Shown piece by piece: positions 7,245-13,445 of a DNA stretch of 14,658 nt; the stretch's first letter is position 1; each line of letters starts with the position of its first letter. Below the pieces are notes generated by a model. The model was not told where the DNA came from. It worked only from the letters and a program-made list of their open reading frames with translations, and searched no databases. A program made the translations under genes and the position numbers. Source of the DNA: Chloroflexota bacterium (GTDB lineage Bacteria > Chloroflexota > Anaerolineae > Aggregatilineales > UBA2796); NCBI GenBank assembly GCA_017743585.1, contig JAGHYP010000037.1:1-14658 (forward strand), given 5' to 3'.

Positions 7245-8186
7245 TCAGAGCTGTGCTGAAAGGTCATACTCTCTCAAATCGCGCACAGGCGCGCCCGAGC
7301 GCAAGAAATTGGCGAGCCGTTGCCCAAGATAGGCGATGATCTCGCCCAAGCCTGCTGCGGCGAAGTTGAACGCGGAATAGGCCTGCATCGCCGCCGCGAC
7401 CTTCAGCGTCGTCACATGGCGCGGCACTTGCAATACAACCGCGAATTGCGGCACATGCTCGCGGAAGAAATCCGCGCCGCTGACGCGCCAGAAGACTTTA
7501 TGCGTCTTCTCGCCGCTATGCTCGATCTGCGCGCGCACAAGGCGATAGTTGAACGGGCCGACGCGCACGCCGATGCTTGTGCCGAGCGCGGCGCTGCTAC
7601 CTAGGCTCGGCGCATACACTTCGAACTCAAAGTTGCTGCCCAAGCGCACAATCGCCTCTGCACTGGTCTGCAGGATGTTCACGAACTTCCTATCGGGCAG
7701 GATCAAGGCGCTGATCGGGCGTTGATCGTCGGGCGCGTCTGGATTGAACTCAACGGCGCACTCTACGCGCACGAAAGGCATGTTCGGGCGCGCCTGATAG
7801 CCAATCGGCAGGTACAGCCAATAGAAATTGAAGCGCTCGCTCAGGCGCCTGAAGAGCGGCGGCACAGGCAAGTTCTGCTCAGCGAAATGCGCCTCCTCCA
7901 GCTTTAGGAATTCCAGCTGGCGGCTGAAGAACGCCTTCTGCTCGTTCAGCTCTGCCAAGAGCCGTTCAGCGGCGCTCTCCGCGCTCTCCATGCGGCGCGT
8001 GACGTGCAATTGGCTCTGTTCATCTGCCTTGTCGCCGCGCGTTATCTCCATCTTGCGCGTGACGCGCGGTCGGCTCAGCTCGCGCGCCAAGCTGATCACG
8101 TTCTCGCGCACTTCCGCCATCAGTTCCTCACGGCTGGCGCCGCCGAAGTCAAACGTAAAATCCACTGGGCACTCGCTCTCGGTCAT
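7245..8186 (-). CDS. Hypothetical protein with N-terminal coiled coil
   Basis: Product not recognised. The 313-residue protein has no signal peptide or membrane helix. The N-terminus (1-35) contains FTFDFGG and an acidic helix. Two similar phrases, VTRKMEITR (42-50) and VTRRMESAE (62-70), come next, then a charged helix or coiled coil (about 66-104, LLAELNEQKAFFSRQLEFLK). Residues 120-260 alternate hydrophobic and polar residues as in a beta-rich domain (FYWLYLPIGYQ; SIGVRVGPFNYRLVRAQIEH). The end is an amphipathic helix (about 262-298, MQAYSAFNFAAAGLGEIIAY). The ATG at 8186 has GGAG nine bases upstream and is preferred to the GTG at 8201. The gene stands alone between a divergent RmlD-type gene and the CrtI-type gene. 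Codon use matches its neighbours. It looks real, with no function to offer. Confidence 0.75.
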   Translation of the reverse strand: MTESECPVDFTFDFGGASREELMAEVRENVISLARELSRPRVTRKMEITRGDKADEQSQLHVTRRMESAESAAERLLAELNEQKAFFSRQLEFLKLEEAHFAEQNLPVPPLFRRLSERFNFYWLYLPIGYQARPNMPFVRVECAVEFNPDAPDDQRPISALILPDRKFVNILQTSAEAIVRLGSNFEFEVYAPSLGSSAALGTSIGVRVGPFNYRLVRAQIEHSGEKTHKVFWRVSGADFFREHVPQFAVVLQVPRHVTTLKVAAAMQAYSAFNFAAAGLGEIIAYLGQRLANFLRSGAPVRDLREYDLSAQL

Positions 8187-8271
8187 GGCGCGTCGCTCCA
8201 CAGGTCGTGAAAATGGCAGGCAAGCCCTAGCCTACAGCGATTCAAGCGGGAAGGCAAGTGCCTAGCGCGCG

Positions 8272-8280
8272 TGCTATAAT
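8272..8280 (+). promoter_or_regulatory. Extended -10 promoter of the RmlD-type gene
   Basis: TGCTATAAT is a consensus extended -10 (hexamer TATAAT at 8275-8280). No good -35 is present at 8252-8257. Transcription would start near 8287, so the 17-bp tandem repeats at 8295-8328 would lie in the untranslated leader. Confidence 0.7.
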
Positions 8281-8294
8281 TCAGGCGTGCGGCG

Positions 8295-8328
8295 CATGTA
8301 ATTGCAATTGTCATGTAATTGCAAATGT
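8295..8328 (+). repeat. Two tandem 17-bp repeats in the leader of the RmlD-type gene
   Basis: CATGTAATTGCAATTGT (8295-8311) is followed directly by CATGTAATTGCAAATGT (8312-8328), one mismatch apart, and then by a partial third unit, AATTAGG. The first unit contains the perfect palindrome AATTGCAATT (8300-8309). The stretch is AT-rich in a GC-rich region and ends 24 bases before the start codon. It could be a regulator-binding site or a leader RNA element. Confidence 0.7.
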
Positions 8329-8352
8329 AATTAGGTAAGCAGGCTTCAACTC

Positions 8353-9192
8353 ATGCGCGTGCTGATCACAGGCGCGAGCGGCGGCGTTGGGCGGGCGCTC
8401 ATGGCGCGTTTGCCCGAGGCGCACGGCGTCGCGCATAGCCAGCTGGACGTGACCGATGGACAAGCTGTGGCACAGCACATCGGCGCGGCGGCGCCACAAG
8501 TCGTGATTCACTGCGCAGCGCTCACTGACGTGGATCGTTGCGCGCAGCAGCCGTCTGAAGCGTTGCGCGTGAACGCCTTCGGCACGCAGAACGTCGCGCT
8601 CGCCTGCCAGCGGATCGGCGCGGCGCTGTGTTACATCAGCACCAACGAAGTCTTCGACGGCGAGCGCGGCACGCCATACGGCGAATACGATCCGCCACAA
8701 CCTGCCAATCCTTACGGCTACAGCAAGTACGTCGGCGAGCAGATCGTGCGTCAGCTCGTGCCAAAGCATTACATCGTGCGCACGTCTTGGGTCTTTGCGC
8801 ACAACGGACGCAACTTTTTGCAGCGCATTGTCAGCTTGGCGCGCGAAGGCAAGCCGCTCTCAGTGGTGACCGATGAGGTCGCCTGTCCGACCTACGCTGA
8901 AGACTTAGCGGAAGGCATCCTCGCCCTGATCGCCACTGAGCGCTACGGCACGTATCATCTGACCAATCAAGGCGCGGTCTCGCGCTACGCCTTCGCGCGC
9001 GCCATCTTGGACGCCTATGGCATGCCGGAATATCCAATCACGCCGATTGTCAAGGCGCAATTCAACCGTCCGTCGCGCCCGCCGACCTACTCCGCCTTGC
9101 AGAATAACTTTGCCGCGCTGCTCGGCATTGCGCTGCGCGATTGGCGCGCCGCACTGGACGCATTTGTCGCACGTGAGATACAGGGAGTGTGA
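8353..9192 (+). CDS. rfbD: dTDP-4-dehydrorhamnose reductase (RmlD/RfbD) family protein
   Basis: Short-chain reductase of the RmlD family, which makes dTDP-L-rhamnose from dTDP-4-dehydro-6-deoxy-L-mannose with NAD(P)H in the cytoplasm, for surface polysaccharide. The 279 residues include the nucleotide-binding GASGGVG (7-13), D32 and the phrase CAALTDVDRC (54-63). The catalytic T97 is in STNEVFDG and the Tyr/Lys pair is Y121/K125 (PYGYSKYVGE). The C-terminal sugar-nucleotide region has RPSRPPTYSAL (239-249). The usual STDYVFDG reads STNEVFDG here, a mild variant that keeps the Ser-Thr. Length is normal for the family. There is no rmlA, rmlB or rmlC next to it. A strong extended -10 promoter lies 72 bases upstream; the ribosome-binding site (AAGCAGG) is only moderate. 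A sugar-nucleotide reductase with another substrate is possible. Confidence 0.85.
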   Translation: MRVLITGASGGVGRALMARLPEAHGVAHSQLDVTDGQAVAQHIGAAAPQVVIHCAALTDVDRCAQQPSEALRVNAFGTQNVALACQRIGAALCYISTNEVFDGERGTPYGEYDPPQPANPYGYSKYVGEQIVRQLVPKHYIVRTSWVFAHNGRNFLQRIVSLAREGKPLSVVTDEVACPTYAEDLAEGILALIATERYGTYHLTNQGAVSRYAFARAILDAYGMPEYPITPIVKAQFNRPSRPPTYSALQNNFAALLGIALRDWRAALDAFVAREIQGV

Positions 9193-9312
9193 GTCGCGGC
9201 GAATGGTGCTGCGCGCGCCGCGCGGCTTGAGTCCTGCCGCTAACAGCAGACGTCGCGCGAGGCCGCCTTCCACTTGCATCAGCACAATGGGCGGATGTGC
9301 AGCGCACGCCCT

Positions 9313-10878
9313 TCACAGCTTCTCGCTGATGGATTTCGCTTGTGTGAAGAGCAGCAGATAGTCCGGCCCGCCTGCTTTGCTATCCGTGCCAGACATATTG
9401 AAGCCGCCGAACGGATGCACGCCGACCATCGCGCCTGTGCATTTGCGGTTGAAATACAGGTTGCCAACGTGGAAGATGCGCCGCGCCAGTTCAAGGCGCT
9501 CGCGGCTCTGGCTGTAGACTGAGCCCGTCAAGCCGTATTCAGTGCTGTTGGCGATCTCCAGCGCGTGTTCGTAGTCGCGCGCGCGGATGAGCGCTAGCAC
9601 GGGCCCGAAAATTTCCTCTTGCGCGATGCGCGCGTTCGGCGCCACGTCGCCGAAGATGGTCGGCTCGATGAAGTAGCCGCCTTCGGGCGTCATCACCGCC
9701 TTGCCGCCGCACAAGAGCTTGCCTTCCTGCATGCCGATCTCGATGTATTCGAGGATTTTTTGCATCGCCTTGGCGTCTGCGACAGGGCCTTGATCGATCT
9801 CAGGCGCTTGATCGGGCGCGCCAATCGTCAGTTGGCGCGTTTTCTCCACCACGCGCGCCGCCACCTGCTCATAGACGGCGTCCACGATGATCGCGCGCGA
9901 GCCCGCTGAGCATTTTTGCCCCTGAAAGCCGAAAGCGCTCACCACGATGCCCGTAGCAGCCGCCTCCAGATCGGCTGTCTCATCCACCACGACCGCGTCT
10001 TTGCCGCCCATCTCCAAAATCGTGCGCTTGAGCCAAATCTGACCCGGATGCACCTTCGCAGCGCGCTCGAAGATGCGCAACCCGACCTCTTTGCTGCCCG
10101 TGAAAGCGATGAAACGCGTCTTCGGATGATCCACGAGCGTGTCGCCAATCACGCTGCCTGGCCCGGGCAGGTAGTTCAGCACGCCGCTCGGCAAGCCTAG
10201 ATTCCACAGAATTTCGCAGAACTTATAGGCGATCACGGGCGTGAGGCTGGCAGGCTTCAGGACAACTGTGTTGCCTGTCACAATCGCGGCGCTGGTCATG
10301 CCGACCAAGATGGCGTTTGGAAAATTCCACGGTGGGATCACGGCGCCGACGCCGAGCGGGATGTATTGCAGCTCAGATTGCTCGCCGGGTATTGTGTTCA
10401 GCTGCTCACTGGCATGCTTGAGCCGAATCGCCTGCCTTGCGTAGTACTCTAGAAAATCTATCGCCTCCGCCGTATCAGCGTCAGCCTCTGCCCAGGTCTT
10501 GCCGATCTCAAAGACCATCCACGCGCTGAATTCGTGCTTGCGGCGGCGCATTTCAGCGGCAGCGCGCAGCAAGTAGCGCGCGCGCTCTTCGACGTCCACG
10601 TACTGCCAGTGCTTGAACGCCTCAGCGGCGACCTCAATGGCGCGCTCGGCATCTTCCTTGCGCCCAGCAGCCACTGTGCCGACGATCTCAGCAGGGCGCG
10701 ACGGATTGATGGACTGGATCACCTCGCCCGTCTGAAGCGTATCAGCCCCAATGCGCAGTGGATAGTGCTTGCCGAGCTGCCCGCGCACGTATTCAAGCGC
10801 TTGTTGAAAAGCGGCGCGATTGCCGGGCTGGCTGAAATCGGTCAGCGGCTCGTTTTTGAAGTCGGGCAATTTTGCCAT
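9313..10878 (-). CDS. pruA: 1-pyrroline-5-carboxylate (L-glutamate gamma-semialdehyde) dehydrogenase
   Basis: Aldehyde dehydrogenase that oxidises glutamate semialdehyde to glutamate with NAD+, the second step of proline breakdown (also fed by ornithine/arginine). The 521 residues match the long monofunctional P5C dehydrogenase type: the pre-Rossmann start (FQQALEYVRGQLGKHYPL), the substrate/NAD motif PWNFPN around N185, FTGSKEVGLRIFE, catalytic Glu289 in LEMGGKDAVVVD, and catalytic Cys323 in GQKCSAGSR. The end, GGFNMSGTDSKAGGPDYL, is characteristic of the family. The ATG at 10878 with AAAGG eight bases upstream is better than the TTG at 10884. The gene has its own promoter (10927-10935). No proline dehydrogenase is in the window. 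It converges on the RmlD-type gene with 120 bases between stops. Confidence 0.93.
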   Translation of the reverse strand: MAKLPDFKNEPLTDFSQPGNRAAFQQALEYVRGQLGKHYPLRIGADTLQTGEVIQSINPSRPAEIVGTVAAGRKEDAERAIEVAAEAFKHWQYVDVEERARYLLRAAAEMRRRKHEFSAWMVFEIGKTWAEADADTAEAIDFLEYYARQAIRLKHASEQLNTIPGEQSELQYIPLGVGAVIPPWNFPNAILVGMTSAAIVTGNTVVLKPASLTPVIAYKFCEILWNLGLPSGVLNYLPGPGSVIGDTLVDHPKTRFIAFTGSKEVGLRIFERAAKVHPGQIWLKRTILEMGGKDAVVVDETADLEAAATGIVVSAFGFQGQKCSAGSRAIIVDAVYEQVAARVVEKTRQLTIGAPDQAPEIDQGPVADAKAMQKILEYIEIGMQEGKLLCGGKAVMTPEGGYFIEPTIFGDVAPNARIAQEEIFGPVLALIRARDYEHALEIANSTEYGLTGSVYSQSRERLELARRIFHVGNLYFNRKCTGAMVGVHPFGGFNMSGTDSKAGGPDYLLLFTQAKSISEKL

Positions 10879-10898
10879 CGTCAAAACCTTTCTTCTCA

Positions 10899-10918
10899 GA
10901 CGGCTGCAAGATGCCGTC
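10899..10918 (-). other. Stem-loop in the leader of the P5C dehydrogenase gene
   Basis: GACGGC (10899-10904) pairs perfectly with GCCGTC (10913-10918) around an eight-base loop. It would lie at the very 5' end of the transcript from the promoter at 10927-10935, upstream of the ribosome-binding site. It could stabilise the mRNA or mark an operator; there is no T run, so it is not a terminator. Confidence 0.45.
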
Positions 10919-10926
10919 AGGTACAG

Positions 10927-10935
10927 ATTATATCA
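10927..10935 (-). promoter_or_regulatory. Extended -10 promoter of the P5C dehydrogenase gene
   Basis: Leftward the bases read TGATATAAT: a perfect TATAAT with a TG extension. No good -35. Transcription would begin near 10920, about 42 bases before the ATG. Confidence 0.65.
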
Positions 10936-10961
10936 CCCGACACCCCTGCATTACGGAGGAA

Positions 10962-11087
10962 ATGGTTCGCTTTGCCGCAGAAGCCGTTGCGCAGAGGCAG
11001 TATGGCGGCTTCGAGCCTGTCAAAGTTTTCGCGAGCGGTGAGGAGGCCTTTGCGCGCTGCCTCGCTGAACTCAAGAAATCCGCCTGA
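10962..11087 (+). CDS. Possible small protein of 41 residues
   Basis: A short open frame starts with ATG directly after a GGAGG (10955-10959) and ends with TGA. The product (MVRFAAEAVAQRQYGGFEPV..., ending LAELKKSA) is mixed hydrophobic and charged, with codon use like neighbouring genes. I do not recognise it. The gap between GGAGG and ATG is only two bases, which is too short for good initiation, and the same frame stays open further upstream, across the opposite-strand promoter of the dehydrogenase gene. It may be a real small gene, the end of a decayed gene, or chance. Confidence 0.25.
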   Translation: MVRFAAEAVAQRQYGGFEPVKVFASGEEAFARCLAELKKSA

Positions 11088-11169
11088 GCCGCTGTAACCT
11101 GCTCATCGTGCTGCAACGAGCAGCTCTGTCTCCATTGCTCATCACCGAATTGCCCTTGATCTTCTTCAC

Positions 11170-11203
11170 GATACGAAGTACCATGAACCTGATACATCGT
11201 ATC
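11170..11203 (+). promoter_or_regulatory. Two tandem operator-like palindromes upstream of the zinc-binding protein gene
   Basis: GATACGAAGTACC (11170-11182) and GATACATCGTATC (11191-11203) are two copies of GATAC-N3-GTAYC; the second is a perfect interrupted palindrome. Their centres are 21 bp apart, two turns of the helix, so two repressor dimers could bind the same face. The pair ends 23 bases before the ATG. A zinc-responsive repressor (Zur/Fur-like or ArsR-like) would fit the gene, but the site is not one I can assign to a named regulator. Confidence 0.6.
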
Positions 11204-11225
11204 GTTTGGTGCAAGAGGTGATCCG

Positions 11226-13304
11226 ATGCACAGACTGACTTCAAGGCGTCGAGGCAGCGCTCTGTTAGTGTTCTGCCTTGTCATGGCGCTCCTGCTCGCG
11301 CCGTTGGCGACGTCGCCCGTCAGCGCAGATAGCAAGTTGAAAATCGTGGCGACCACCAGCATCATTGCCGACCTGGTCAAGAATGTGGTCGGCGAGAATG
11401 CCGAGATTGTCACACTCGTGCCTGCCGATGGTGACGTGCATACCTTTGAGCCAAGTCCAGCGGATAGCGTTGCGCTAGCCGACGCCGATGTGATCTTCGA
11501 GATCGGGCTAGGCTTTGAGTTCTGGCTAGATCGGCTGTATGAGGCTTCAGGCTCAAAGGCGCGCCGCGTCCGCCTCGCCAATAGCGTCCAGCCTTTGGCG
11601 AGCAACACCATGCTGCGCTTGCTCGTCTCAGACTTCGAGACAGCGCCCAGCAAGCTGATCGACCTGGATAACGGCAAGATCATCGCGCGCTATGAGGTTA
11701 GCGCGCCGACTTATCCTTACACCAGCCCAACAGGTCGTTTCGGCGTCAAAATCCAGACAAATGCTAATCTGATCACGGCTGTGGATAGCGGCATCTTGCT
11801 CGAAGACCACGGCGATCATATGCATCCACACAAGCGCGAGGCACGCCTGACCGACTTCCGCGTTGAAGGGCGCACGCCGATCCACTACGTCGCGCACGCA
11901 GGGCAGATCGCCATCTTCAATGACGGCAGCGGCGAGGTCATGTTGCTGACCGAGCGCAACTTCGAATCGGCTGAGGCAGAGATACTCACCTTCAAGACCG
12001 CGCGTCCGCATCACGGGGTGGCAGTGCCGCTCGGCGATCGCATCGTGCTGAGCGTGCCAGATACGCAGAACATGGATTACGAGCTGCCGCTCGGCATTGA
12101 AGTGCGCGATATGCGCGATAACGTGGTCGCCAGTTTCGCCGATCAGTGTCCCGGTTTGCACGGCGAGGCGAGCAGCGGCGCTTTCACGGTCTTCGGCTGC
12201 GCAGATCGCGTCTTGGTGCTGGAGCGCAAGGGCGATGCGTTCAGCGTCAAGAGCCTGCGCTACGCGCCTGAGACGCCAAGCGGCACGCGAGTCGGCTTGA
12301 TCATCGGACACGAGAAGCAGAATTTCTTCATCGGCAACTTCGGTCAGACAGGCTTGGTGCGCATTGACCCAATCGCGGGCACGCTGACGCCGATCACACT
12401 GCCGATGCGCTACTCTGCTTTCCGGCTTGACGCTGAGACAGGCGAGAAGATCATCGCAGTGACAACAGATGGCAGCGTGCATCGCATTGACGCCATGACA
12501 GGTCGGATTGAGGCGAGCATCGAGGCAGTCACGCCGTTCGTCTTCCGCAAGCGCGTGCCGCGTCCAGGCCTGGCGACCGTGCGCAATCTGGCGTATGTCA
12601 CCGATCCCGCCGCTGGCGAGGTGGTCGAAATTGATCTTGAGGCGATGAATGTCACGCGGCGCTTTGTGGTGGAAGGCAAGCCCGTGCGCTTGGCAGTGCT
12701 GGGGTTGCTCGAGAAGGAGCACGAGCATGATCACGACCACGACCACGGTCACGATCACAAGCACAAGCACGAGCACGGCATGTTCGATCCGCACATCTGG
12801 ACGGACGTGACCAATGCGCAGGCGATGGTGCGCGCCATCCGCGACGCGATGATCGAGCTTGACGCCGCCAACGCGAGCGTCTATCGCAGCAATGCCAAAG
12901 CATATCTCGACGAACTCGCAGCGCTGGATCGCTTTGTGCGCGAGCAGGTCGCTCAGATTCCTGAAGCGAATCGCATCTTGGTGACGCCGCACAACTCGTT
13001 CGCTTACTTCGCTGAGCGCTACGGCTTCCGAACGATGAGTCCGCTCGGCGTGACCACAGCAGAGGCTGACCCTGCGGCGGGCGCGCTCGCAGAGCTGATC
13101 GAAGAGATCAAGGCGCTCGGCGTGAAAGCCGTCTTCCCCGATAACACGAGCAGCCCGCGTTTGATGGAGTTGATCGCGCGCGAAGCAGGCGTGGCGCTCG
13201 GCAAAACGCTGATCGCCGACTCGCTGAGCGCGAAGGGCGAGACGGCGACCTACATCGGCAAGGTGCGTCACAACGTCAGCGCAATTGTCGAAGCGCTCAA
13301 GTGA
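11226..13304 (+). CDS. Zinc ABC-transporter substrate-binding protein (ZnuA/AztC type) with an inserted AztD-type beta-propeller chaperone
   Basis: Exported zinc-binding protein that would deliver Zn2+ to an ABC importer. The 692 residues are about twice the usual 300-330. Residues 1-34 are a signal peptide (RRR, long hydrophobic core, probable cleavage VSA/DSK; no lipobox). The binding-protein fold occupies about 35-125 and 488-692. Its likely zinc ligands are H72 (DVHTFEPSPAD), H523 (FDPHIWTDV), H589 (VTPHNSF) and D639 (FPDN); three His plus Asp is the AztC set. In the loop between H72 and H523 lies an insert (about 126-487) that resembles the zinc chaperone AztD: HGDHMHPH at 195-202, CPGLHGE at 308-314 and FGC ending at C325 (probable disulfide C308-C325), and repeated propeller strands. 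A His-rich tract (500-517) follows. The ATG has AAGAGGTG five bases upstream. A strong terminator follows, so no permease or ATPase is co-transcribed here. No frameshift or stop interrupts the fusion. Confidence 0.9.
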   Translation: MHRLTSRRRGSALLVFCLVMALLLAPLATSPVSADSKLKIVATTSIIADLVKNVVGENAEIVTLVPADGDVHTFEPSPADSVALADADVIFEIGLGFEFWLDRLYEASGSKARRVRLANSVQPLASNTMLRLLVSDFETAPSKLIDLDNGKIIARYEVSAPTYPYTSPTGRFGVKIQTNANLITAVDSGILLEDHGDHMHPHKREARLTDFRVEGRTPIHYVAHAGQIAIFNDGSGEVMLLTERNFESAEAEILTFKTARPHHGVAVPLGDRIVLSVPDTQNMDYELPLGIEVRDMRDNVVASFADQCPGLHGEASSGAFTVFGCADRVLVLERKGDAFSVKSLRYAPETPSGTRVGLIIGHEKQNFFIGNFGQTGLVRIDPIAGTLTPITLPMRYSAFRLDAETGEKIIAVTTDGSVHRIDAMTGRIEASIEAVTPFVFRKRVPRPGLATVRNLAYVTDPAAGEVVEIDLEAMNVTRRFVVEGKPVRLAVLGLLEKEHEHDHDHDHGHDHKHKHEHGMFDPHIWTDVTNAQAMVRAIRDAMIELDAANASVYRSNAKAYLDELAALDRFVREQVAQIPEANRILVTPHNSFAYFAERYGFRTMSPLGVTTAEADPAAGALAELIEEIKALGVKAVFPDNTSSPRLMELIAREAGVALGKTLIADSLSAKGETATYIGKVRHNVSAIVEALK

Positions 13305-13337
13305 GTCAAGCGAATCAAGCGCTAGTCCGAGTTGCGC

Positions 13338-13366
13338 AAGGGCAGTTCGCACGAACTGCCCTTTTT
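13338..13366 (+). terminator. Intrinsic terminator of the zinc-binding protein gene
   Basis: AAGGGCAGTTCG (13338-13349) and its perfect complement CGAACTGCCCTT (13352-13363) form a 12-bp stem with a tiny loop, followed by T's to 13366. It begins 34 bases after the stop codon. Confidence 0.9.
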
Positions 13367-13375
13367 GTCGCTCGC

Positions 13376-13423
13376 TGCTTATAACATTTGCTTAATGCAG
13401 CTTGCTTATAACCTGCTTAATGC
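13376..13423 (+). repeat. Two imperfect direct repeats upstream of the channel-like gene
   Basis: TGCTTATAAC-ATTT-GCTTAATGC (13376-13398) recurs as TGCTTATAAC-CT-GCTTAATGC (13403-13423), 27 bases apart. Each holds a TATAAC-like -10 candidate (13380-13385 and 13407-13412). The pair lies between the upstream terminator and the ribosome-binding site (AAGAGGTGAG, 13431-13440), so it probably contains the promoter and perhaps an operator. Confidence 0.55.
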
Positions 13424-13445
13424 GTTGTGTAAGAGGTGAGCGGAT

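Noticed and set aside
8905..9285. Minus-strand frame downstream of the P5C dehydrogenase (starts near 9285)
   Set aside because: About 290 bases overlap the RmlD-type gene on the other strand. The first 30 residues look gene-like, but there is no known family and no terminator evidence; it is probably chance.
11091..11125. Hairpin CTGCT...AGCAG between the small ORF and the zinc gene
   Set aside because: The stem has a bulge and no following T run, so it is not a terminator; function cannot be supported.
12717..12776. Repetitive CAC/CAT-rich DNA, considered as a non-coding repeat
   Set aside because: It is simply the codons of the His-rich metal-binding tract, in frame.
11628..13352. Long (574-codon) open frame on the minus strand, opposite the zinc-binding protein
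   Set aside because: It mirrors the plus-strand codons, has a Cys/His/Arg-rich composition typical of antisense frames in GC-rich DNA, and spans the terminator. The plus-strand protein has clear families.
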